Part shown: positions 25,733-33,753 of the stretch, in pieces
How positions within the stretch are numbered: position 1 is the stretch's first letter
How the letters are laid out: the number at the start of each line of letters is the position of its first letter
From: Caldilineales bacterium
GTDB taxonomy: Bacteria > Chloroflexota > Anaerolineae > J102
Assembly: GCA_024102915.1 (NCBI GenBank)
Contig: JAGFJG010000157.1
Coordinates: 1 to 64,000 of the forward strand
Reading direction: 5' to 3'
DNA: 64,000 bases
Notes under the pieces: model-generated
Seen by the model: the letters and a program-made list of their open reading frames with translations, nothing else
Databases searched by the model: none
What the model was told of the DNA's origin: nothing
Made by a program: the position numbers and the translations under genes

Positions 25733-26797
25733 TCAAGCCTGCTTCTCCAAACGCTTCTGCCGTTTCTCCACGCGGCGGCCAATGCGGTTCCACACGCCGG
25801 TCAGGCCCATGGCTTTCTTGGCGGCAAACAGGGTGGCCCGCGCCTCTTCCTGTGTGCGCAACGTGCCATTGTAGATGACCTCATCCACGAAACCAGTGTC
25901 AGCTTCATACATCGCGCGGCGCTCACGCAGCGGATCGAGGAAGTTATTGAGGGCGATGGTCAGCTTCTCCTTCACTTCCACGTCACCCACCCTACCTTGC
26001 TCGTAGCGCTCTTTCAGGTCGGCCACCTCGGCCAGATTTGGGTTGAAGGCGTCGTGATAGATGAAGACCGGGTTGCCCTCGACCGTACCGGGGATGTCGG
26101 CGCTGATGCGATTGGGATCGGTGTACATGCTGAACACTTTTTTGCGCACGGTCTTGGCGTCGTCGCTGATGAGGATGGCGTTGCCCAGACTTTTGCTCAT
26201 CTTGGCCTGACCGTCGGTGCCAACCAGCGTGCCGATCTCCGGAACCAGGGCGTCGGGCACGGGGAAGACATCGCCGTAGAGATAGTTGAAGCGGCGGGCG
26301 ATCTCGCGGGTGATCTCGACATGGGCGAGGTTGTCTTTGCCGACCGGGACAAGATGGGCGCGCGGGGTGAGGATGTCGGCAGCCTGCAAGATCGGATAGC
26401 CGAGTAGCCCGTACGGCATCTCATCCTTGTCGGCGGCGCGGGCCATGTCTTTCAGGCTGGGCAGACGTTCCAGCCGGGGCACGGTCACCAGGTTTTGGAA
26501 CAGGGTGTTCAGCTCGTAGACCTCGTGGATGGCCGATTGCAGATAGATGGTGACGAGCTCGGGGTCGATGCCGCAAGCAAAATAGTCCAGCACCATCTGC
26601 CGGGCGTTCTCATCGATCTGGTCGATGTCCGAGCGCTCGTTCTTGGTGGTGAGCATGTGCAAGTCGGCAATGATGAGAAAGGTCTCGTATTCGTGCTGCA
26701 ATTGGGCGCGGGCTTTGAGCGACCCGACGTAATGCCCAAGGTGCAGGCGACCGGTAGGGCGATCGCCGGTGAGGATGCGTTTGCGAGGAATAGTCAT
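25733..26797 (-). CDS. trpS: Tryptophanyl-tRNA synthetase TrpS
   Basis: Class I aminoacyl-tRNA synthetase charging tRNA-Trp. The HIGH-type motif is HLGHYVGS (near residue 18) after TGDRPTGRL, and the KMSKS motif is exact in [11 protein letters not shown] (near 196). Length 354 residues from ATG 26797, which has GGAAAG upstream; an in-frame TTG at 26809 is less likely. It sits inside the trp operon behind the Trp T-box, so uncharged tRNA-Trp should raise both synthetase and biosynthesis. It is separated from trpE by the second four-helix-bundle module. Confidence 0.96.
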   Translation of the reverse strand: MTIPRKRILTGDRPTGRLHLGHYVGSLKARAQLQHEYETFLIIADLHMLTTKNERSDIDQIDENARQMVLDYFACGIDPELVTIYLQSAIHEVYELNTLFQNLVTVPRLERLPSLKDMARAADKDEMPYGLLGYPILQAADILTPRAHLVPVGKDNLAHVEITREIARRFNYLYGDVFPVPDALVPEIGTLVGTDGQAKMSKSLGNAILISDDAKTVRKKVFSMYTDPNRISADIPGTVEGNPVFIYHDAFNPNLAEVADLKERYEQGRVGDVEVKEKLTIALNNFLDPLRERRAMYEADTGFVDEVIYNGTLRTQEEARATLFAAKKAMGLTGVWNRIGRRVEKRQKRLEKQA

Positions 26798-26813
26798 TGT
26801 TCTTTCCAAATCA

Positions 26814-26862
26814 GTTGGTTGGTTTGGGATGGGAGGTCGGAGGACAGAGGTCGGAGGTCGCC
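26814..26862 (+). repeat. Degenerate heptad array, arm A of module 2
   Basis: Seven in-phase units, best in GGTCGGA (26835-26841 and 26849-26855), GGACAGA and GGTCGCC. It starts right after the trpS start region and ends at the stop codon (26864-26866) of the four-helix-bundle gene. The unit is complementary to the CTGACCT/CCTCGGA units of arm B. Confidence 0.85.
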
Positions 26863-26863
26863 G

Positions 26864-27247
26864 TCAGGCGTGTGATTTGATCAGGAATGGATCAGGTTTG
26901 TTGAGCATGGCTCCAATCATTGATCCGATGATGCGACATTCATTCGTGAGCCGCTTGTGATCATCACCAGACAAATAGGCACAGTCTTTGGCGAAATCGA
27001 GCCATGTATCAGTCTCAGAGTTTTCGCCATCAGCATCGGTCAGTTTATTGACAAAATGCGCCTCATAACGTCTTTTCGCCCATGCCTCGCGTAGATTAGA
27101 GCATACAGAACGAGAGGAGCGTCGGATCTGTCCAGTGAGCGCATACCTTTCCTCTGCAGGCCACCCCTGACTGATGTGATAAATTTCCATCGCGAGAGAG
27201 TATGCTTTTTGATACACCTGCAAATCTTTAGCTGAATTAATCTGCAT
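26864..27247 (-). CDS. Four-helix-bundle protein (S23/IVP family), module 2
   Basis: A 127-residue protein with the same fold as the gene at 5533-5913 but a diverged sequence. It has KDLQVYQKAYSLAMEIYHIS at the start, LTGQIRRSSRSVCSNLREAW (residues about 38-57, the position of the usual RAA.SI..NI.EG signature, here RSS.SVCSNLREA), and a C-terminal helix IIGSMIGAMLNKP. Function unknown. It lies between trpE and trpS, interrupting the trp operon, and is bracketed by inverted heptad arrays of a different sequence from those of module 1. The Ser-rich signature shows the two copies belong to different subfamilies, so this is not a recent duplication. Confidence 0.88.
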   Translation of the reverse strand: MQINSAKDLQVYQKAYSLAMEIYHISQGWPAEERYALTGQIRRSSRSVCSNLREAWAKRRYEAHFVNKLTDADGENSETDTWLDFAKDCAYLSGDDHKRLTNECRIIGSMIGAMLNKPDPFLIKSHA

Positions 27248-27250
27248 AGC

Positions 27251-27299
27251 GATATTCCTTCCGATCTCTGACCTCGGATTTCCGATCTCTGACCTCAGA
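27251..27299 (+). repeat. Degenerate heptad array, arm B of module 2
   Basis: Seven in-phase units including two copies of TCTCTGA (27265-27271, 27286-27292), CCTCGGA, TTTCCGA and CCTCAGA. The array starts four bases from the four-helix-bundle ATG and runs into the trpE stop codon (27295-27297). It is the inverted counterpart of arm A at 26814-26862. Confidence 0.85.
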
Positions 27300-28776
27300 G
27301 CAGACCCTTCTCCGCCACTTCAACGGCGACGGCAAGAGCGCGGGCTTTGTTGTGAGATTCGTTGTATTCGTAGGTGGGCTCGCTGTCGGCCACGACGCCG
27401 CCGCCAGCCTGCACGTGGCACATGTCGCCCTGCATGACGATGGTACGGATGGCGATACAGGTGTCCATAGCGCCATCGTAACCGATGTAGCCGACCGCCC
27501 CGGCATAGACGCCGCGTCGCACGCCCTCCAGTTCTTCGATGATCTCCATCGCCCGGATTTTGGGGGCGCCGCTCACGGTTCCGGCGGGGAAAGTGGCGGC
27601 CAGCAGATCGAAGGCGTCCACGCCGTCGTGTAGCTCGCCCACCACATCGCTGACGATGTGCATGACGTGGCTATATCGCTCGACGGCCATCATCGTCGTC
27701 ACCTGCACAGTGCCATAATTGCAGACGCGGCCCAGGTCATTGCGACCGAGATCGACTAACATGATGTGCTCGGCTCGCTCCTTGGGGTCGGCCAGCAGGT
27801 CTTCGGCCAGACGAGCATCCTCCGCCGGAGTGGCGCCGCGCCAGCGAGTCCCGGCAATGGGGTGCAACTGCGCTCGCCCATCTTCCAGACGGACGTGCAT
27901 TTCCGGGCTGGCGCCGATCAGGTGGAGGTCGCCGGGCAGGTTGAGGAAGAACATGTAGGGGCTGGGATTGGTCATGCGCAGGGCGCGATAAATGGCGAAG
28001 GGATCGGCTTTGGTCCGGCGACTGAGACGCTGGCTGGGCACGACCTGGAAGATGTCTCCGGCGGCGATGTACTCTTTGGCGTCGAGCACCATCTGTTCGT
28101 ACTCGGCCTGGGTTTTGTTCGATTCCCAGACATTGCCATTGCTGACATCGGGCAGGCGGGGCGGGATCAGCGGTTGCGCCAGCTTGGCTACGATCTTCTC
28201 GATACGGGCGATGGCATCGGCATAGGCAGCAGTGATGTCGCCATCGAGCCGGGCATTGGCCAGCACGATCAGCCGGTGCTTGACGTGATCGAAGATGACC
28301 AGATTGTCGGCCAGCAAGAAGACGGCATCGGGCAGGCCGAGTTCGTCACGGGCGGTTTCGGGCAGACGTTCGTAATGCCGAACGATATCATAGCCCCAAT
28401 AGCCCACGGCCCCGCCGGTGAAGCTGGGCAGGTCGGGCAAATGGATGGGCTGGCGGCTGTGGAGGATGCGGGATAATTCGTCCAGCGGTTTGTCGCGCTC
28501 GAATGTCTCCAGCACGACGCCGGCCGCTCCGCCGACCGTCACCTGGTGTCCGCGCAAGCTCAGGCTGAGAGGCGGGTCCACGCCGATGAAGGAATAGCGT
28601 CCCATCTGCTCGCCTTTCTCGACCGATTCCAGCAAAAAGGAGGAGAGTTCGGGCTGTTGCAGCTTGAGATAGACCGAAACGGGCGTCTCCAGGTCAGCAG
28701 GGAGAATGCGGTAGATCGGGATTAAGTTACCGGTGGCGGACAGTTGGCGGACGGCGTCGAGGGTGGGTTGGTACAT
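27295..28776 (-). CDS. trpE: Anthranilate synthase component TrpE
   Basis: Makes anthranilate from chorismate with TrpG. The chorismate-binding domain is complete: VVPSQRLSRRTKADPFAIYRAL (residues about 245-266), LIGASPEMHVRLEDG, HPIAGTRWRGATPAEDARL, LVDLGRNDLGRVCNYG, and FPAGTVSGAPKIRAMEIIEELE, then GYIGYDGAMDTCIAIRT. The N-terminal regulatory domain contains the LLESVEKGEQMGRYSFIG region expected for tryptophan feedback binding. Length 493 residues. First gene of the operon behind the T-box leader. Confidence 0.97.
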   Translation of the reverse strand: MYQPTLDAVRQLSATGNLIPIYRILPADLETPVSVYLKLQQPELSSFLLESVEKGEQMGRYSFIGVDPPLSLSLRGHQVTVGGAAGVVLETFERDKPLDELSRILHSRQPIHLPDLPSFTGGAVGYWGYDIVRHYERLPETARDELGLPDAVFLLADNLVIFDHVKHRLIVLANARLDGDITAAYADAIARIEKIVAKLAQPLIPPRLPDVSNGNVWESNKTQAEYEQMVLDAKEYIAAGDIFQVVPSQRLSRRTKADPFAIYRALRMTNPSPYMFFLNLPGDLHLIGASPEMHVRLEDGRAQLHPIAGTRWRGATPAEDARLAEDLLADPKERAEHIMLVDLGRNDLGRVCNYGTVQVTTMMAVERYSHVMHIVSDVVGELHDGVDAFDLLAATFPAGTVSGAPKIRAMEIIEELEGVRRGVYAGAVGYIGYDGAMDTCIAIRTIVMQGDMCHVQAGGGVVADSEPTYEYNESHNKARALAVAVEVAEKGLL

Positions 28777-28790
28777 GGCGGTTGGCAGGT

Positions 28791-28864
28791 GGTGAAGTGA
28801 AAAGTAATGAAGTAATGGAGTGGAGGAGTGTTGAACCTACTTCATCACTTCAATACTCCATTAC
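28791..28864 (+). repeat. Inverted 7-8-base array between T-box terminator and trpE
   Basis: GTAATGGAGT (28812-28821) and ACTCCATTAC (28855-28864) are an exact inverted pair, and GAAGTGA/TCACTTC (28794-28800 / 28845-28851) adds a second. The period is 7 to 8 bases (AGTAATGA, AGTAATGG, AGTGGAGG). In the trpE mRNA it would form a hairpin close to the trpE ribosome site. Confidence 0.75.
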
Positions 28865-28865
28865 G

Positions 28866-28897
28866 AAAAAACCCCCCACGCCAAAGCTGACGTGAGG
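28866..28897 (-). terminator. T-box-controlled terminator of the trp operon
   Basis: In the minus-strand transcript, CCCTCACG pairs with CGTGGGGG (eight pairs, one of them T-G) across a ten-base loop, and is followed by six T. It lies just after the T-box sequence, so it is the terminator alternative to the T-box antiterminator. Confidence 0.92.
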
Positions 28898-29073
28898 GAC
28901 GAATTCCGTGGGGTCAATCCGTGGTGCCACCCTCGTTAGACCGGGCGATGGATGAAACAAGAAAACCCATCGTGAAGACGATGGGCATCGAGCCAAAGCC
29001 AGTCTCACTCTGCGAATGCAGCCATACCAGCGACATTCAGCGCCCAGATAACGGTGGCGTCTCCGTACAAGCC

Positions 29074-29115
29074 TAGTAATCAGTATACTGTGATCACTTA
29101 TCACTGGTTACTGAC
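29074..29115 (+). repeat. Inverted heptad pair inside the T-box leader
   Basis: Six in-phase units (TAGTAAT, CAGTATA, CTGTGAT, CACTTAT, CACTGGT, TACTGAC) forming an inverted structure. In the RNA, GTAACCAGT and ACTGATTAC pair at eight of nine positions around the palindrome GTGATCAC. It occupies the place of the variable stem II/III region. Confidence 0.8.
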
Positions 29116-29252
29116 GTTCGACTGTCAACTCCCCGGTCCATTCCTTGCCTGCGCTGATAGCGGCTTCGCAGCAACCGCCGCCTCTCTGCATCCCGCTTCG
29201 ACAAGTACTCTTCCGGCTCACAGCCTTTGAAAGATGTATCGTTGTGGGCGGG

Positions 29253-29281
29253 AGCATAGCACGGGCCAGGAGGGTTGTCAA
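29253..29281 (-). promoter_or_regulatory. Sigma-70 promoter of the trp operon
   Basis: On the minus strand TTGACA (29281-29276), 17-base spacer, TATGCT (29258-29253). Placement puts the transcription start near 29246, just ahead of T-box stem I. Confidence 0.85.
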
Positions 29282-29345
29282 ATCGATTTTTCGTAGCCGA
29301 GCCAAAACCGGCACTCTGGTATATAAGGAACACCCGGCATCGCAC

Positions 29346-30179
29346 TTATTCTTGCAAATTGTATTCCCGATTCAGGAATGATCCTGTTTCAGTTCCCAAA
29401 GTGATGGATATCCCCCGGAAGAATGGCGGAATCTCGAAAAGTTCTTTGAAATTCGAGGTAGGCTGCTGCTTGAGTGGTGTCCAACGGTTGATCTGAGCAT
29501 TGATCTCAGGCGGGAGTGTGGATTGCCACTCGCGACGCTGCTCCTCATCCATGAGATAGTACGAGAAAATCATGCCATCGATGCCGGGGCTGCCAGGACA
29601 TTTCGCATCAATGTAGGGGACATCAAGAACCGAGCCTGAATTGGTTCCAGCATCCGTGACGTCGAGGATGAGATAGTCCGCCGCACTGAGCGCGTCTGCG
29701 TCCAATTCCAGCCCGGCAGTTTCGACAAAGGTCGAGATTTCGGCGTCATCCAACGTCATCAAAGCCGCAATCAACCCAGTACTACACCCGTCACCTGCTC
29801 CTTCGCCGGTCAGTGAACCCGTCGCTCTCACTGCCACGGCACTTGCGCCTGCGTCGATGATCGGGGACGGGCACGCGCCGGAGGAATTCGCTCGCTGTTT
29901 TTGAATGTCCTGTACCAATGTCGTGTCGTTTTCGCCGTTTGCCAGGATCATGATGGCATCCAGGATGACCGCCCGTTGGTGTTGAAAAGCGCAGTCTTCT
30001 GTGGCCTGAAAACGCGCGGCGAGTGCATTCGCTTTCTGCTGCAAAACCTGCACGGTTGTGGCGTAGTCGGAATTCCCTATCGACTGAGCTGCATTCGTGA
30101 CCGAGTGCGGCTGGATGGACCCCAGCGCAATTAGCGCCAGGGCAAACGGGATGATAGTTCCCAATTTTCGGACAATCAT
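29346..30179 (-). CDS. Secreted protein of unknown function
   Basis: A 277-residue protein with an N-terminal signal peptide (residues 1-30, MIVRKLGTIIPFALALIALG then an AA-type cleavage region). The mature part has four or more Cys (DCAFQ, SGACPSP, DGCSTG, AKCPG) that may form disulfides outside the cytoplasm, and an acidic middle (LDDAEISTFVETAGLELDAD). No family recognised. It begins nine bases after the stop of the membrane protein gene upstream and is the last gene of the accessory operon. It ends 65 bases from the trp promoter. Confidence 0.75.
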   Translation of the reverse strand: MIVRKLGTIIPFALALIALGSIQPHSVTNAAQSIGNSDYATTVQVLQQKANALAARFQATEDCAFQHQRAVILDAIMILANGENDTTLVQDIQKQRANSSGACPSPIIDAGASAVAVRATGSLTGEGAGDGCSTGLIAALMTLDDAEISTFVETAGLELDADALSAADYLILDVTDAGTNSGSVLDVPYIDAKCPGSPGIDGMIFSYYLMDEEQRREWQSTLPPEINAQINRWTPLKQQPTSNFKELFEIPPFFRGISITLGTETGSFLNREYNLQE

Positions 30180-30187
30180 AAGCGCAC

Positions 30188-30766
30188 CTATTTCTTGAGC
30201 AAGTCTGCTTCGGACAGTGACGTGGGCTGTTGCACTTGCTCGCAGACAGGCAGGGTGATGCCGCCGTCGGTCACCTCGACTTTGTCGTCAAGGAACATGA
30301 CGCTGAGGAGGATGATGGTGCTAAGAATCACGATCAGCAGGCCGGGAGAACTGGTCACAACCTTGAGCCGCATCGACTCACTGGCCGAAGCCTCTGCCTC
30401 GATGGGCGAATTTCGCACGCCGCGGATGACGATGATGCAGCCCAGCAAGAATCCGATTGTACCGATGAGAAAGCCCAGGCTGCGGCGCACAGCGTTGGTA
30501 GCGGTGGCGATACGGGCCTGCTGATACCGGTAAGCGATATTGGTAACCTGTGCCTTGACGTAATCAGTGCAGATGTCCGACCCGGACGGCGTCAGCCAAT
30601 CGCTGGCGAGTACGCTCTCCGCCTCCGGCTGTACGGTCTTGGTGTAGTGCTGATAAAAGAAGAGCGCGAAGACGGCGATCAGAATCACCGAGAAGACGTA
30701 GAGGATCAGGTCTTCGACGTTGAAGCCGCGCAGGAAGGGGGTGATGCGGTCGGGTTGATCATTCAT
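30188..30766 (-). CDS. Small membrane protein of unknown function
   Basis: A 192-residue protein with three predicted membrane segments (residues about 20-42, 96-115 and 140-160), a soluble loop with one Cys (SDICTDYVK) between the first two, and a C-terminal tail with LPVCEQVQ. No family recognised. ATG 30766 follows the LodB-like gene stop by 14 bases; the next gene follows within 8 bases. The membrane position and the secreted neighbour suggest the accessory operon has an envelope component. Confidence 0.72.
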   Translation of the reverse strand: MNDQPDRITPFLRGFNVEDLILYVFSVILIAVFALFFYQHYTKTVQPEAESVLASDWLTPSGSDICTDYVKAQVTNIAYRYQQARIATATNAVRRSLGFLIGTIGFLLGCIIVIRGVRNSPIEAEASASESMRLKVVTSSPGLLIVILSTIILLSVMFLDDKVEVTDGGITLPVCEQVQQPTSLSEADLLKK

Positions 30767-30780
30767 AGGATTTCTCTTCT

Positions 30781-32130
30781 TTAGATCGGCGCATATTTCA
30801 ATAAACCGTGATCAAAAGCGATCTGCACAAAATGGATGGCTCGCTCATCGGAGATGGGGCGTGTGAGTCTTTGTTTAAGCTGGGAAACAACTTGAAAAGC
30901 TGGCAATGGCGTTTCACAAATTCCGTGTATGCTTTCGTAATCGCTTTTCGTCATCACCGAATTCATCTGAGTGATATTCGTGTGATCAAAATCGCTACGT
31001 CGGAGCATGGTTTGTGGTTGAAGCGTGATTTTGCGTTTCACTGGGCCTGGCTGCTGCCGATTGCGCCAGAAGGGCTGATCTGGCCAGCGGTTCTCCTGCT
31101 GGTAGAAGGTCGAACGCTTGGCAAGGTAGTCTTCAAAATCCCAACAAAGATCGGCGGAGTAACTAGCAAGAGCGCTGCTGTCCCCGCCGATGTATCTTAC
31201 CGCTACATTTGCGGCTGCAAGCGCAGAACGAAGCGCTTTGTTAATCCCCATCGAAGAAAGTGGATCGAATGCCATCGCTGCATCGCCAACGGACAGCCAA
31301 CCATCTCCAACGACTCTGTCCATACGATAACTGTTGGCTGGTCGTACGATAACATCGTCGAGCTGATAGTCACCCAACCGATTCTGCACGTGCTTGGTGC
31401 GAACCATTTTCTCAGTCCAGAGTTTGCCAAGCGGCAAAGGCGAAGAGGAATGCAGGGGCGGATCGGTCATGAAAGCTGCCACCATGCGATTGTTTGGCAA
31501 GGGCGTCGCATACCACCAGCCATCCTCAACCGCTTCGATGAGCAATGTCGCATCCAGGTCGGTATTCGCCTTTTGCGTCGAGAGCCAGGCAATGAGTGCT
31601 TGCTGGCGATCGTACACAATGCGTTTTGCACCTAGTTTGCGAGAGATTGCGGAAGCACGGCCAGTAGCGTCGACCAGGAATGAGGCAAAGAGCGTCATTT
31701 TCCGTCCCTCGGCATCGATCTCGATCGACCACCCTTCACGTGTGCGAATGAGTGAGGTGACACGCGTGTTGTAGAGGATCTCTGCGTCTGCATCCTCCAC
31801 GGCACGTGCCAGCGAGTTATCGAAAGAACATCTGTCCAGGTTCCAGCCGTCGCCATAGGGGCTGAAGATGTATTCGCGTTCGTAAATGCCAGGAGTGCCC
31901 CAGGACGAGCGCACACCTGGGCAAGCCAGATGTCCGTCGGCGACGAATGCATCCCATAAACCCAGATTGCTCAACAAGAGACGAGATTCGGGCGACAAGT
32001 GTTCGCCCACACGCAGCGTACCGGGCTCGGCACGCTCCAATACCACTGCTTGCAGCCCACGTTGCTGTAAGGCCAGGGCGGAGGCATTGCCTGCAACGCC
32101 TCCGCCGATGACAACAACCTTATTTGTCAT
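30781..32130 (-). CDS. LodB-like FAD-dependent oxidoreductase
   Basis: A 449-residue flavoprotein of the LodB/tryptophan-halogenase-like group. The FAD Rossmann motif is VVVIGGGVAGNASALALQQR (residues 5-24). Further motifs are FLVDATGRASAISR near 150, GWWYATPLPNNRMVAAF near 205 and GWLSVGDAAMAFDPLSSMGI near 280. The halogenase Lys/Trp pattern WxWxIP is absent (the position reads GWWYATPLP), which fits LodB. LodB proteins are needed to build the cysteine tryptophylquinone cofactor of LodA oxidases. The ATG overlaps the LodA-like stop as ATGA, the expected pairing. Confidence 0.88.
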   Translation of the reverse strand: MTNKVVVIGGGVAGNASALALQQRGLQAVVLERAEPGTLRVGEHLSPESRLLLSNLGLWDAFVADGHLACPGVRSSWGTPGIYEREYIFSPYGDGWNLDRCSFDNSLARAVEDADAEILYNTRVTSLIRTREGWSIEIDAEGRKMTLFASFLVDATGRASAISRKLGAKRIVYDRQQALIAWLSTQKANTDLDATLLIEAVEDGWWYATPLPNNRMVAAFMTDPPLHSSSPLPLGKLWTEKMVRTKHVQNRLGDYQLDDVIVRPANSYRMDRVVGDGWLSVGDAAMAFDPLSSMGINKALRSALAAANVAVRYIGGDSSALASYSADLCWDFEDYLAKRSTFYQQENRWPDQPFWRNRQQPGPVKRKITLQPQTMLRRSDFDHTNITQMNSVMTKSDYESIHGICETPLPAFQVVSQLKQRLTRPISDERAIHFVQIAFDHGLLKYAPI

Positions 32131-33659
32131 CCCACACGCTTCCTACGCGGTCCTCGTTTTCTGGGAACTCGAATGTCTCCAGCGCCCAAAGCCGCCGCAT
32201 GCAGATGTGCTAGTTGAGCGTCATCGCGACCGACTTCGGTGAATCCCTGGCCATCAGCAGTCGGCAACGCGAAACCTAGATTATTAACATGTTCGACCAT
32301 ATCCTCGTAGCTACCGATGCTTCGCGTCCATTCTTTCCCTGATATCGCATTGGCTTGCCCGCGGATAATGTCCGGTCGTTGTGTCGGCCACCAAGAGGTT
32401 GCACATGCCCAGAAATCAGCTTGCCAGGGGAGCGCCATCAGCGCAGTTACATCACCTGCGCTCAATTTCGTGTGATCAAATCGAAAATCAAATGGCGTGT
32501 TGTAGAGGTCTTTTAGAGTAACAATGATTCCAGCTTCGATACCTGGATAGAATCCCTGACCAACGCATGCCTCCAGAGCTGCTCGCGTCAGGCCAGGCGG
32601 GGCAATGTCCCGATCAATGGATGGCGTTCCCGCCCAATCATCCTGGACTTCGCCGGCCTCCCAACGTTTAAGGACGGCCAATTGAAAGTCCCGAAGCGTT
32701 ACCGCGGACAATGGCTGATTGCGTATTAGCGCAGCTGTCTTCTTCCGCAGGTCTTGCGCCATATCAGAAGCATCACTGAGCGACTGATAGTCATTGCTGA
32801 TCAGACTCCAGTAATCTGGGTCGCCAGTTGGATCCCCCGAAACATCATTCACCCAGTGTAAATCGCTGGCACGTTTAATCAGCGGATAGACGTGCTGGGT
32901 AAAGGATAGTTTTCCAGGCAACTGCAAATCGCCGACTTGAAAGAGTACATCGTAGAGTGTAACAACAGGGGTCACAGTGGGGGCGAAATCTGGCGGCCCA
33001 ACTACAACCCACGCTGGTTCGATCTGCTCAATGGGTATCAGTGCCGATCCATCGCTTGCTACAATCTCGGCTCTCACCGGACCATCGCTGACGTCATCAA
33101 ACCAATCTCGATTCGTGTAAAACGAATTGATTGGCCCCTGACCCACTGATTTGCCCTTGCCGCCAAGCACCATGAGATTTTGCGCGCCATCTGTGCGTAT
33201 TTCGCCTAAATAAGAGGGGTGCGGTTCGGCAGGAAGAATGCCGGTCGTAAATGTGACCGGTGTCGCAGATTCGCCCTGAATCGAGCGTTGCCCGCCATCC
33301 AAAACCTTATCGCCTTTAGTCTTGGCAAGCTGCGGCACAGTTGGGGTTCGAGGCGGGGATCCTGGCCGGTTGATTGCAGATTTCTTGTTGACAAGGTGGA
33401 CATGCCATTTGATCTGTGCGCCGTCTGGCAGTTCAAACAGTGTGCCTGCGTCCGAGTCATCTGCAAATTCGAAGATGCGAAAACGAGCGGCTTGTTTCTT
33501 CACCCGGAATTGGTTATCCTTGAAAGCCTGTACATCCCTCTCGATTCCAGCATCATCGATTTCAATTCCGCGACTGCCGGGCCACTCCGGCCCAATGAAA
33601 TACTCGTCGCTATTACCAATTCGGGCGATGCCGATGGGAGGAAAAATCTTATACTTCAT
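32127..33659 (-). CDS. LodA-like CTQ-dependent amine/amino-acid oxidase
   Basis: A 510-residue protein of the LodA/GoxA family, enzymes that oxidise the amino group of an amino acid (lysine epsilon-oxidase or glycine oxidase types) and release hydrogen peroxide, using a Cys-Trp quinone made in the protein. The start MKYKIFPPIGIARIGNSDE and FIGPEWPG are diagnostic. The block ALPWQADFWACATSWWPTQ holds Cys419 and Trp423/Trp424; Cys419 is a good candidate for the cofactor Cys, while the partner Trp cannot be assigned by eye. ATG 33659 has AGGA upstream. The substrate is unknown and the protein is shorter than characterised LodA. Confidence 0.88.
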   Translation of the reverse strand: MKYKIFPPIGIARIGNSDEYFIGPEWPGSRGIEIDDAGIERDVQAFKDNQFRVKKQAARFRIFEFADDSDAGTLFELPDGAQIKWHVHLVNKKSAINRPGSPPRTPTVPQLAKTKGDKVLDGGQRSIQGESATPVTFTTGILPAEPHPSYLGEIRTDGAQNLMVLGGKGKSVGQGPINSFYTNRDWFDDVSDGPVRAEIVASDGSALIPIEQIEPAWVVVGPPDFAPTVTPVVTLYDVLFQVGDLQLPGKLSFTQHVYPLIKRASDLHWVNDVSGDPTGDPDYWSLISNDYQSLSDASDMAQDLRKKTAALIRNQPLSAVTLRDFQLAVLKRWEAGEVQDDWAGTPSIDRDIAPPGLTRAALEACVGQGFYPGIEAGIIVTLKDLYNTPFDFRFDHTKLSAGDVTALMALPWQADFWACATSWWPTQRPDIIRGQANAISGKEWTRSIGSYEDMVEHVNNLGFALPTADGQGFTEVGRDDAQLAHLHAAALGAGDIRVPRKRGPRRKRVG

Positions 33660-33753
33660 GGTTCTAGATATCCTGTTATGTGATAGTTGAGATGAGATAA
33701 GCGAAGTTGCGACCGAGCCACAGGTGATGTGGTTCGGTCGCTGAGTGCAGCTA

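Larger units (their letters stand above)
28866..29246 (-). promoter_or_regulatory. Trp-specific T-box riboswitch leader
   Basis: The leader RNA (5' end near 29246) has the T-box elements in order. Stem I has GGAAGAGTACTTG (29213-29201), the distal loop AGAGAGGCGGCGG then TTGCTGCGAAGCC (29187-29162) and the specifier loop GAATGGACC (29143-29135) with UGG, the Trp codon, at 29140-29138. The conserved T-box AGGGTGGCACCACGG (28933-28919) has UGGC, whose variable C fits the G73 discriminator of bacterial tRNA-Trp. A terminator follows at 28897-28866. Uncharged tRNA-Trp should pair with specifier and T-box, stabilise the antiterminator and turn on trpE-trpS-trpG-trpD-trpC. A heptad array (29074-29115) sits between stem I and the T-box. 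Confidence 0.95.

Noticed and set aside
5451-27299. Diversity-generating retroelement, because four-helix-bundle proteins resemble Avd
   Set aside because: No reverse transcriptase, template repeat or variable-repeat target seen near either module.
5451-29115. CRISPR array in the repeat loci
   Set aside because: Units are 7 bases, degenerate and contiguous, without spacers.
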